Shown: piece by piece, positions 7,349 to 12,989 of the stretch
How the letters are laid out: the number at the start of each line of letters is the position of its first letter
Position numbering within the stretch: the first letter of the stretch is position 1
Origin: Desulfobacterales bacterium
GTDB taxonomy: Bacteria; Desulfobacterota; Desulfobacteria; Desulfobacterales; C00003060
Length of the DNA stretch: 14,853 bases
Reading direction: 5' to 3'
Assembly: GCA_030616425.1 (NCBI GenBank)
Contig: JAUWXJ010000036.1
Span: forward strand, 1 to 14,853
Made by a program: the position numbers and the translations under genes
The notes under the pieces: model-generated
What the model was told of the DNA's origin: nothing
Databases searched by the model: none
Seen by the model: the letters and a program-made list of their open reading frames with translations, nothing else

Positions 7349-7720
7349 CTAACTCTCGGTAACCACTCCGTCCTCGTCAATAGAGTACGTTACATCACCA
7401 CTGTCGTGCACTGTTACGATGGCGGTATCGGTTGCAGCCTTAGTGGTAGTAACACTAGCCGTAGCTCTGAATCCTGAGGCTGTCAGATTAGCCAGCGTCA
7501 GATCAGCAAATTCGACTCCCACATTGTCTGTCAAATAGGCCATTGCTGCGGTGTAAGCGTTCTTGTTATCCGCTTTAGCCGCTGTATTGTAAGACCTAGT
7601 TCTATAGCTGATGAAGTTCGGGATGGCTATCGCTGCCAGGATGCCGATGATGGCGATAACGATCATCAGCTCAATCAGCGTAAAACCCTTTTCGTTCTTT
7701 TTAACTAGTTTTTGTAACAT
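7349..7720 (-). CDS. pilA: Type IV pilin (major pilin-like)
   Basis: Structural subunit of a type IV pilus, processed and N-methylated by prepilin peptidase. It is 123 residues with a 12-residue positively charged leader ending in Gly (KKNEKG), then the mature N-terminus FTLIELMIVIAIIGILAAIA with Glu5. The mature chain is about 111 residues. Its first ~35 residues resemble the short Geobacter-type pilins, including Phe24, Tyr27 and Tyr32, but the chain continues into a Thr/Ala-rich C-terminal part without cysteines, so there is no disulfide loop. AGGGAG 6 nt before the ATG supports the start. It is a single-gene transcript: a sigma-54 promoter upstream and a strong terminator downstream. The sigma-54 activator gene directly upstream fits the PilR-pilA arrangement known in other bacteria. 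A minor pilin or secretion pseudopilin is less likely given the isolated, strongly controlled unit. Confidence 0.92.
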   Translation of the reverse strand: MLQKLVKKNEKGFTLIELMIVIAIIGILAAIAIPNFISYRTRSYNTAAKADNKNAYTAAMAYLTDNVGVEFADLTLANLTASGFRATASVTTTKAATDTAIVTVHDSGDVTYSIDEDGVVTES

Positions 7721-7751
7721 TGAAGTCTCCCTTTCAGATGTGTGTTATGTC

Positions 7752-7776
7752 GAGAATTGGCGCCAACTGAATTCTC
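7752..7776. repeat. Inverted repeat in the pilin 5' leader
   Basis: GAGAATT (7752-7758) pairs with AATTCTC (7770-7776). The loop contains part of a competing perfect palindrome, TTGGCGCCAA (7757-7766). Both lie in the untranslated leader 32-56 nt before the pilin start, so alternative hairpins or a protein-binding palindrome are possible. Confidence 0.55.
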
Positions 7777-7806
7777 AGACTATTATACTACTTCCCTGTC
7801 TATGGT

Positions 7807-7819
7807 TCACCTCCTTTCT
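7807..7819 (-). promoter_or_regulatory. Orphan extended Shine-Dalgarno sequence in the pilin leader
   Basis: The minus strand reads AGAAAGGAGGTGA, a 13-nt exact match to the complement of the usual 16S rRNA 3' end. No ATG, GTG or TTG follows at usable spacing. The pilin start is about 87 nt further on, has its own ribosome site, and an in-frame TAA lies between them. From the predicted sigma-54 start at about 7846 it would sit at about +28 to +40. It could be a 30S-binding mRNA-stabilising element or a ribosome standby site; that is inference. Confidence 0.65.
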
Positions 7820-7856
7820 TGGTCAAGTAAGGTACAAATATGTCAACTCTTAGGTT

Positions 7857-7873
7857 AGCAATTTGCGTACCAA
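7857..7873 (-). promoter_or_regulatory. Sigma-54 (-24/-12) promoter of the pilin gene
   Basis: The minus strand reads TTGGTACGCAAATTGCT against the consensus YTGGCACG-N4-TTGCW: one mismatch, with the GG and GC doublets at the required 10-nt separation. The predicted start is near 7846, giving a leader of about 126 nt. The adjacent upstream gene is a sigma-54 activator. No biochemical evidence can be had from sequence alone. Confidence 0.85.
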
Positions 7874-8003
7874 TTGAGAGATAGTTTATCTTTTTTGGTG
7901 CTCACCAGCGAAAAAACACCGAGATTGCAGATAATTACGTGGGTATTTTTTGCAAGCATTCGAAGTTACATGACATGAATCGCTATCACTTTCTGCATAC
8001 GGT

Positions 8004-8042
8004 ACCGGGGATTTTCAACGCCACACCGGTGATTTTCAACGC
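8004..8042. promoter_or_regulatory. Two direct repeats, candidate activator-binding sites for the pilin promoter
   Basis: ACCGGGGATTTTCAACGC (8004-8021) and ACCGGTGATTTTCAACGC (8025-8042) match at 17 of 18 positions and start 21 bp apart, two helical turns, so they would present on the same DNA face. They lie about 158-196 bp upstream of the predicted pilin transcription start, the usual range for sigma-54 enhancers. The second copy spans the stop codon of the regulator gene. Assigning them to that regulator is inference. Confidence 0.6.
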
Positions 8043-9445
8043 TCTTCTGATTCTCCTTTTGGTGAAGAGCCTATGCCGTGCTTGTCGAACCGATATCGGA
8101 AGGATTCCAAGCTGATCCCCAGGATATCTGCGGCCTTCTGCTTGACACCCCCTGCCATCTCCAAGGCGTTCAGCAAGTACCCCCGCTCCACATCGGCAAG
8201 CACGGATTCCAAATCAAGGCCGGTTGGCGGAATATCAAATCTTGGAAGTTCGTGTTTTTTCTCGCTCTTTTCTCCCTTCTTGTATGTGGAGAGGGCAAGA
8301 CTTTCAGGAAGGATAATGTTGGTGGTGGCAAGAGCCACACTGCGCTCGATCATGTTTTCAAGCTCCCTGACATTTCCCGGGAAATCATATCGTGCGAGCA
8401 TGTCAAGGGCATAGGACGATAGCTTGTGGATCGATTTGCCCAACTCTCTACCGTATTTCTCGAGAAAATGCTGTGCCAAGGCCGGCAGATCCTCCTTCCT
8501 TCGTCGAAGGGGAGGGAGATCAATATTGATAACGTTCAACCGATAAAAGAGGTCTTCCCTGAAATGTCCGGCAATTACCTCATCTTCCAGAATCTTATTC
8601 GTGGCTGAGATGATCCGCACATCCACCTCAACATCCTGTGTTTCTCCCACCGGCTTGAACCCCTTTTCCTGAACTACCCGCAGGATTTTAACCTGGATGG
8701 CATGGGTGAGTTCTGCGATTTCATCCAGGAATACAGTGCCGCCGTCACTTACCTCAAAAAGCCCTTTTTTGTGGTCAATGGCCCCTGTAAAGGCCCCCTT
8801 TCTGTGGCCAAATAGCTCACTTTCCATCAAAGTTTCCGGAATCCCGCCACAGTGAATGACCGTAAATGGCTTAACCTTTCTGGCGCTATTCTCATGGATT
8901 GCCTGTGCAATCAACTCCTTGCCGGTGCCGCTTTCCCCGGTAATGAGCACATTGGTTCGGGTGTCAGCCACTTGCCTGATGGCATTATAGATCTTCATCA
9001 TGGCCGGGCTGTTACCTACAATTTGCCCAAAGTGATAAGTCTCTTTGAGTTCGGCGTCTATGATTTCCTTTTCGTGTTCAAGGGTCCTTCTTTCCAAGGC
9101 ATTCCTGATCGTTTGTTTGACCTCATCCACATTGAAAGGCTTTGGAATATAGTCGTAAGCGCCTTCTCTCATAGCCTCCACAGCGGTTTCAGTGGTCGCA
9201 AATGCTGAGATCATAATGACAACGGTCTCAGGCGAGCGTTTTTTGGCCTCACGGAGGACAGCAAGCCCATCTACAGGTGCCATTCGGATATCGCAAAGGA
9301 TCAGGTCATGAGCTTTCTTCTTCAGCATGCGGATCGCCTTGGTGCCGTCCTCTGCACACTCGACATCATACCCCTCTGATCTTAGCATGACCTCGAGCAT
9401 CTCACGCATGCTCAGATCATCATCTACAACGAGCAAATTTGCCAT
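8036..9445 (-). CDS. Sigma-54-dependent response regulator (NtrC family, PilR-like candidate)
   Basis: Phosphorylation-controlled activator of RNA polymerase-sigma-54. Domains: an N-terminal receiver of about 120 residues with the acidic pocket (VVDDD) and phospho-acceptor Asp in LILCDIRM, and KPF near its end; a central AAA+ domain with Walker A GESGTGKE, the sigma-54 contact loop GAFTGA, Walker B GGTVFLDE and the arginine-finger region FREDLFYRLNV; and a C-terminal Fis-type HTH (GGVKQKAADILGISLESFRYR). A GTG at 9457 would add four residues; I prefer the ATG at 9445 (MANLLVVDDD), which matches the usual family start, though neither has a clear ribosome site. The pilin gene with a sigma-54 promoter lies directly downstream, so a PilR role is plausible. 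No sensor kinase (PilS) is adjacent; upstream is pyrC. A general AtoC/ZraR-type regulator remains possible. Confidence 0.92.
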   Translation of the reverse strand: MANLLVVDDDLSMREMLEVMLRSEGYDVECAEDGTKAIRMLKKKAHDLILCDIRMAPVDGLAVLREAKKRSPETVVIMISAFATTETAVEAMREGAYDYIPKPFNVDEVKQTIRNALERRTLEHEKEIIDAELKETYHFGQIVGNSPAMMKIYNAIRQVADTRTNVLITGESGTGKELIAQAIHENSARKVKPFTVIHCGGIPETLMESELFGHRKGAFTGAIDHKKGLFEVSDGGTVFLDEIAELTHAIQVKILRVVQEKGFKPVGETQDVEVDVRIISATNKILEDEVIAGHFREDLFYRLNVINIDLPPLRRRKEDLPALAQHFLEKYGRELGKSIHKLSSYALDMLARYDFPGNVRELENMIERSVALATTNIILPESLALSTYKKGEKSEKKHELPRFDIPPTGLDLESVLADVERGYLLNALEMAGGVKQKAADILGISLESFRYRFDKHGIGSSPKGESEER

Positions 9446-9478
9446 GGTATTTGTCACTTGTCATTGGTCGATGAAAGT

Positions 9479-9607
9479 GAGCTAAAGTGCCTAAAGCGAG
9501 CTAAAGTGCCTAAAGTTGAAGGCCCTAACTCCTCAATCCCTCAATTCCTGAATCCCTTAATTCCCCATTCCGCAATCCGCATTCGGTACGTTCCGCAATC
9601 CGCATTC
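9479..9607. repeat. Cluster of short direct repeats upstream of the response regulator
   Basis: GAGCTAAAGTGCCTAAAG occurs twice (9479-9496 and 9498-9515, period 19). A degenerate 9-10-bp pattern of CTCAATCCC/TCAATTCC type follows (about 9530-9566). Then TTCCGCAATCCGCATTC occurs twice (9568-9584 and 9591-9607, period 23). Together they fill most of the spacer between pyrC and the regulator. No terminator or promoter can be named in it. Confidence 0.85.
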
Positions 9608-9614
9608 CGAAATC

Positions 9615-10910
9615 CTACTGTCGTTCGTCATCAAACACTATTTTCCCGCCCACCATGGTTAAGACTGGCTTCCCTTTTAGCTCCCAGCCATTGAAGGGGG
9701 TGTTTCTGCTCTTGGATTGAAAGGTGTTGGCATCAACAGTGAATCTCTTTTCTACGTCTATGATAGTCAAGTCTGCAGGGTTGCCAGGCTTCAGACCAAT
9801 GTGGGTGAGGTTCAGAATCCGCGCAGGGTTGATCGACATCTTGGCAACCAGGTCATTCAAGCTTAGACCCATCTCCACCAATTGCAGGCTCAAGGAGAGA
9901 GAGGTCTCAAGGCCGATCATGCCATTGGCCGCTTGATCGAACTCCAAATCCTTTTCAATACTAGTATGTGGCGCATGGTCACTGGCAATGACATCAATCG
10001 TACCATCGGCAAGGGCCAGCCGTATTGCATCTCTGTCTTCAGCAGTACGCAGAGGAGGATGCACCTTGGCATTTGTATCATAGTCGATGACGGCCTCCTC
10101 GGTCAGGGAAAAATAGTGGGGTGCAGTCTCAGCCGTAAGGGGCAGTCCCCGCGCTTTCGCCTCAAGGATCAGTCGTACCGAGCCTTTGGTGCTAACATGA
10201 GCAATATGCAGCGGTGCACCTGTGAGTTCGCACAGGGCAATGTCTCTTGCCACCATTACGGTCTCTTCAGCATTCGGTACACCTGGAAGCCCTAAACGAG
10301 TGGCCGTAACCCCCTCGTTCATAACCCCATTTGCCGTGAGATTTCGGTCCTCGCAGTGGGCGATGGTCAAGAGCTCAAACCCCTTAGCGTATTCCAGGGC
10401 ACGCCGCATCAACTGAGCATTCATCACTGGGTTGCCGTCGTCAGACACAGCCACAACACCGGCTGCCTTCAACTCACCATAGTCTGCCAGGCTTTCTCCA
10501 CGGAGTCCTCGGCTTATAGCACCTACAGGATAAACCCGGACGGTTTCAGCCATTCTTGTTTTTTTGAGAATGTAATTTGTGACCGACTGATTGTCATTGA
10601 CCGGGTTAGTATTCGGCATACAGCATACGGTCGTAAAGCCTCCGCGGGCCGCAGCCAGACAGCCTGTTTCAATGGTTTCTTTGTACTCATGGCCGGGTTC
10701 ACGCAGGTGGACATGCATATCAATAAGGCCGGGTGTCACGATTTTTCCAGAGGCGTCTATGATTTTGGATTTTGGATTTTTGGTTTTGGATTTTTGATCC
10801 CCAATCGAGACAAATTTTCCACCTTCAATAACGATATCCGCAACGCCATCTATACCTGTCTCTGGGTCAATGACCCGTCCACCTTTAATCAAGTATCTCG
10901 AAATTTCCAT
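9615..10910 (-). CDS. pyrC: Dihydroorotase (class I)
   Basis: Zinc amidohydrolase that closes carbamoyl-aspartate to dihydroorotate, third step of pyrimidine synthesis. 431 residues in the long class I form (Aquifex/Bacillus type). Metal and active-site motifs: DMHVHLREPG (His66, His68), SDDGNPV (Asp157/158, the bridging Asp position in enzymes of this class that lack a carboxylated lysine), IAHCED (His185), HIAHVS (His238) and IASDHAPH (Asp311). The gene follows pyrB by 81 bp, and the two products form a complex in related bacteria. Ribosome site before the ATG at 10910 is weak. Odd feature: residues about 39-50 (QKSKTKNPKSK and neighbours) are encoded by a simple AAAATCC-type repeat, where homologues usually have a short variable loop. 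Confidence 0.95.
   Translation of the reverse strand: MEISRYLIKGGRVIDPETGIDGVADIVIEGGKFVSIGDQKSKTKNPKSKIIDASGKIVTPGLIDMHVHLREPGHEYKETIETGCLAAARGGFTTVCCMPNTNPVNDNQSVTNYILKKTRMAETVRVYPVGAISRGLRGESLADYGELKAAGVVAVSDDGNPVMNAQLMRRALEYAKGFELLTIAHCEDRNLTANGVMNEGVTATRLGLPGVPNAEETVMVARDIALCELTGAPLHIAHVSTKGSVRLILEAKARGLPLTAETAPHYFSLTEEAVIDYDTNAKVHPPLRTAEDRDAIRLALADGTIDVIASDHAPHTSIEKDLEFDQAANGMIGLETSLSLSLQLVEMGLSLNDLVAKMSINPARILNLTHIGLKPGNPADLTIIDVEKRFTVDANTFQSKSRNTPFNGWELKGKPVLTMVGGKIVFDDERQ
10761..10799. repeat. AT-rich simple repeat inserted in frame within pyrC
   Basis: On the plus strand the stretch is built from degenerate units GATTTTGG / GATTTTTGG (7-9 bp). On the coding strand it gives Lys/Ser/Asn/Pro-rich residues 38-50 of PyrC. 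The frame is kept. It falls in the small N-terminal beta domain, away from the metal site, so activity is probably retained. Confidence 0.8.
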
Positions 10911-10950
10911 AATCTATTTCCATTTGTGTTTGTTGTGTTTGTCGGTTTAG

Positions 10951-10994
10951 CCCAATGAACTCAACAAACCCAATAAACTCAATAAACCCAATTA
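10951..10994. repeat. 9-bp tandem repeat between pyrB and pyrC, containing the pyrB stop codon
   Basis: Plus-strand units are CCCAATGAA, CTCAACAAA, CCCAATAAA, CTCAATAAA and a final partial CCCAATTA: almost five degenerate copies with period 9 and an alternating CCC/CTC start. The last unit supplies the TAA stop of pyrB (10992-10994). Such an array could change length by slippage. Confidence 0.85.
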
Positions 10995-11915
10995 ACGTGG
11001 GCCTCCTAGGAGAATATAAAGGAGCGCCATTCGAATGGCAACGCCGTTGGTAACCTGTTCCAAGATCACCGAGTAGGGACCCTCGGCAACCTCAGGGGCT
11101 ATTTCAACCCCTCTATTAATCGGACCAGGATGCATGATCAGGACATCATCCTTCGCTCCGGCAAGCTTTTCTTTAGTCAATCCGTAACATTGCGCATATT
11201 CCCGCTCAGAAGGAAATATAAACGCGTGCTGTCGTTCTTTCTGAATACGCAGGACTATGATAACATCTGCATCCTTGATCGCCTCCTCAACGTGATAACT
11301 AACAGCCGCCCCTAAGGTCTCAATGCCCATCGGGATCATGGTGGGTGGCCCAGCCAGGATAACCGTTGCTCCCATCTTATTGAAACCGACAATATTAGAG
11401 CGGGCTACACGGCTATGGGTAATATCACCGATGATGGCAACCGTGAGTCCGGCAAGGCTCCCCTTTTTCTCTCGGACAGTCATCATGTCCAGGAGCGCCT
11501 GTGTCGGGTGGGCGTGCATACCATCACCGGCATTGATTACAGATGCCTCGACTATCCGGGCCAGCATGTGGGGTGCACCAGCGGCACGGTGGCGGACAAC
11601 AATGGCATCTGGGTTCATGGCTTCAAGATTCTTAGCAGTGTCAACTAGGGTTTCGCCCTTGGCAATGCTACTGGTGGAGGCAGAAATACTCACTGTGTCG
11701 GCGCTTAGCCTTTTTGCTGCGATCTCAAAGGAGGTTCGGGTCCTGGTACTCGGCTCATAGAAAAAGTGGATAACGGTCTTGCCGCGAAGCGTGGGCACTT
11801 TCTTAATAGGACGGGTAGATATCTCTTTCAGCGTTTCCGCAGTATCCAGGATAGCCTGAATCTCCTCAACTGAGAGACTTTCCATATCGAGAACATCTTT
11901 TTTGGCAAACCTCAT
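10992..11915 (-). CDS. pyrB: Aspartate carbamoyltransferase catalytic subunit
   Basis: Joins carbamoyl phosphate and aspartate to give carbamoyl-aspartate, second step of pyrimidine synthesis. 307 residues, normal length for the catalytic chain. FFYEPSTRTRTSFE (about 51-64) is the carbamoyl-phosphate site, SSIAKGE (Lys86) the loop contributed to the neighbouring subunit, VVRHR and GMHAHPTQALLD further active-site segments, and MHPGPINRG lies in the aspartate domain. No regulatory pyrI is present in the window. GGGG 7 nt before the ATG at 11915 is the ribosome site. The gene lies behind a PyrR-type attenuator leader and is followed by pyrC, so both are probably repressed when pyrimidine nucleotides are plentiful. 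Confidence 0.97.
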   Translation of the reverse strand: MRFAKKDVLDMESLSVEEIQAILDTAETLKEISTRPIKKVPTLRGKTVIHFFYEPSTRTRTSFEIAAKRLSADTVSISASTSSIAKGETLVDTAKNLEAMNPDAIVVRHRAAGAPHMLARIVEASVINAGDGMHAHPTQALLDMMTVREKKGSLAGLTVAIIGDITHSRVARSNIVGFNKMGATVILAGPPTMIPMGIETLGAAVSYHVEEAIKDADVIIVLRIQKERQHAFIFPSEREYAQCYGLTKEKLAGAKDDVLIMHPGPINRGVEIAPEVAEGPYSVILEQVTNGVAIRMALLYILLGGPR

Positions 11916-11929
11916 GATTTTTCCCCATC

Positions 11930-11966
11930 AAAAAAAAGCCCCTTTACCTTAATTGGTAAAGAGGCT
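11930..11966 (-). terminator. Attenuator terminator in the pyrBC leader
   Basis: Read on the minus strand, AGCCTCTTTACC (11966-11955) pairs with GGTAAAGGGGCT (11948-11937) around AATTAA, with a single mismatch or wobble, followed by a run of eight T. It ends only 14 nt before the pyrB start codon and downstream of a good promoter, so it must be conditional: transcription has to read through it to express pyrB. Confidence 0.9.
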
Positions 11967-12011
11967 AACCGCGACTGCTGCTATGCTGCAGTCTATAACC
12001 ATTGAGTTGCT

Positions 12012-12026
12012 GTCCCTCCCTGGAAC
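12012..12026 (-). promoter_or_regulatory. PyrR-binding RNA element in the pyrBC leader
   Basis: The leader RNA contains GUUCCAGGGAGGGAC, which has an exact match to the core UCCNGNGAGG of the PyrR-binding consensus ARUCCNGNGAGGYU; the flanking pairs deviate. It can form a small stem (GUUCC/GGGAC). It is correctly placed about 10-24 nt after the predicted transcription start and 45 nt before the terminator hairpin. In Bacillus, UMP-bound PyrR holds this element and lets the terminator form. A competing antiterminator pairing is not obvious by eye. Confidence 0.72.
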
Positions 12027-12041
12027 GAAAAAGTCGCTGTT

Positions 12042-12071
12042 CCAATAGCATCCACGATCTGGATAAGTCAA
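12042..12071 (-). promoter_or_regulatory. Sigma-70-type promoter of pyrBC
   Basis: TTGACT (-35) at 12071-12066, an 18-nt spacer, then TATTGG with an upstream TG as an extended -10 (12047-12042); CTATTG with a 17-nt spacer is the alternative reading. A T-rich tract precedes the -35. Predicted start near 12035, giving a leader of about 120 nt. Confidence 0.65.
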
Positions 12072-12224
12072 GCCAAAAAATAGAGGCCTCGATTTTCTTT
12101 GAACCGCAAAAGCGAGCGCATTGAATGAATATCTATTATCTGCCGATGATACATGGGTTCAGCCTCTGCAAAAAAGAATGAATTGTGTCTGGTACTATGG
12201 CGTGGCACAGGAAGGCATGAGGCG

Positions 12225-12267
12225 GGTGTCAGTGCATAAGGCGTCCTAATCGCCCCCACCTGACACC
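12225..12267. repeat. Hairpin spanning the end of lepB
   Basis: GGTGTCA (12225-12231) pairs with TGACACC (12261-12267), with inner pairing GGCG (12240-12243) with CGCC (12251-12254). It covers the lepB stop codon at 12229. No T-tract follows on the minus strand, so it may act as a transcript 3'-end stabiliser or a rho-linked end instead of a classical terminator. Confidence 0.5.
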
Positions 12268-12870
12268 TAAATTCTCCTTGTCCCATGACCAATAGATAAT
12301 AAAGGCCTTCCCTTTAACTGAAGACAGCTTCACGAACCCCCAAAATCGGCTGTCGTAACTGTGATCGCGGTTGTCCCCCATTACAAAGAGGGAATCGGGT
12401 GGAACGCTGACAGGATCCAGGTTGTCACGTGGTCGAAGCTTGCCCGGGATAGTGTGTGGGTCTATATGTATGCCATAGGGGTCATCTATGGGCTTGTCGT
12501 TGATGTAAACCTCTTTGTTTCGGATTTGAACCGTATCGCCTGATACTGCAATGACTCGTTTTATGAAGTCTTTTTTCGGGTCTTCCGGAAATTTGAATAC
12601 TACGATGTCCCCTCGCTTTGGCTTCTTCACAGGGACAAGGGTGATGTCTGTGAAAGGAATCTTTACACCGTATAGAAACTTGTTGACCAGGATATGATCT
12701 CCGACCAAAAGGGTTGGCTTCATGGAACCAGACGGGATCTTAAATGCCTGTACGATAAAGGTGCGGATAAAAAGGGCAAGAATAAAGGCGATCAGGATCG
12801 CCTCTCCATATTCCCGAAAGACGTTCTTTTTCGCCCGGACACCACTTTCGGGTGACGTGTTTTCTTTCAA
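12229..12870 (-). CDS. lepB: Signal peptidase I
   Basis: Membrane serine protease that removes signal peptides from exported proteins at the outer face of the inner membrane. 213 residues. One membrane segment (about 24-41, ILIAFILALFIRTFIV) is followed by box B IPSGSMKPTL with catalytic Ser49, RGDIVVFKFP, KDFIKRVIAVSGD with catalytic Lys104, and box E MGDNRDHSYDSRFWG. It is the short single-anchor form. The first codon is TTG at 12870; no in-frame ATG occurs before the catalytic Ser-Met, so this start is the best available. It lies downstream of the DUF39 gene with a 119-bp spacer and upstream of the pyr leader; a functional link with either is not expected. Confidence 0.95.
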   Translation of the reverse strand: MKENTSPESGVRAKKNVFREYGEAILIAFILALFIRTFIVQAFKIPSGSMKPTLLVGDHILVNKFLYGVKIPFTDITLVPVKKPKRGDIVVFKFPEDPKKDFIKRVIAVSGDTVQIRNKEVYINDKPIDDPYGIHIDPHTIPGKLRPRDNLDPVSVPPDSLFVMGDNRDHSYDSRFWGFVKLSSVKGKAFIIYWSWDKENLGVRWGRLGRLMH

Positions 12871-12903
12871 TCTTGTTGGTTACCTTTCTTCAGAGCAAAG
12901 CAA

Positions 12904-12980
12904 GATACCCGATGCTAGATGCCATATGCGGGTGGCCAGGCCATTTTCTTCTTGGCACAATACATCAAGCGTCGGGTATC
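12904..12980. repeat. Imperfect 12-bp inverted repeat between lepB and the DUF39 gene
   Basis: GATACCCGATGC (12904-12915) and GCGTCGGGTATC (12969-12980) pair at 11 of 12 positions across 53 nt; the left arm runs into GATGCTAGATGC, a short tandem pattern. A smaller pairing (TGGCC/GGCCA) lies inside. It fills the spacer downstream of the DUF39 stop. It could end that transcript, or be a relic of a repeat element. Confidence 0.55.
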
Positions 12981-12989
12981 TATCAGCCA

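Noticed and set aside
7782..7787. TATAAT on the minus strand as a sigma-70 pilin promoter
   Set aside because: Perfect -10 hexamer, but the -35 at proper spacing matches only about 3 of 6; the sigma-54 element is much stronger. Kept only as an alternative.
7897..7920. GGTGCTCACC palindrome with A-run as terminator of the regulator gene
   Set aside because: The stem is only 4 bp and the A-run lies on the wrong strand side for the minus-strand transcript.
9479..9607. CRISPR array
   Set aside because: Units are short, adjacent and without unique spacers of constant length.
10356..10958. 200-residue plus-strand open frame
   Set aside because: Entirely antisense to pyrC and its leader; the encoded protein has no recognisable motifs and reflects codon constraints of pyrC.
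12082..12089. GAGGCCTC followed by a T-run as terminator of lepB
   Set aside because: A perfect 8-bp palindrome has no room for a loop, so it cannot form a stable terminator hairpin.
12068..12292. 74-residue minus-strand frame between lepB and the pyr leader
   Set aside because: Overlaps the end of lepB in another frame and runs into the pyr promoter; no motif. An internal 28-codon frame beginning near 12152 has no ribosome site and ends at the -35 region.
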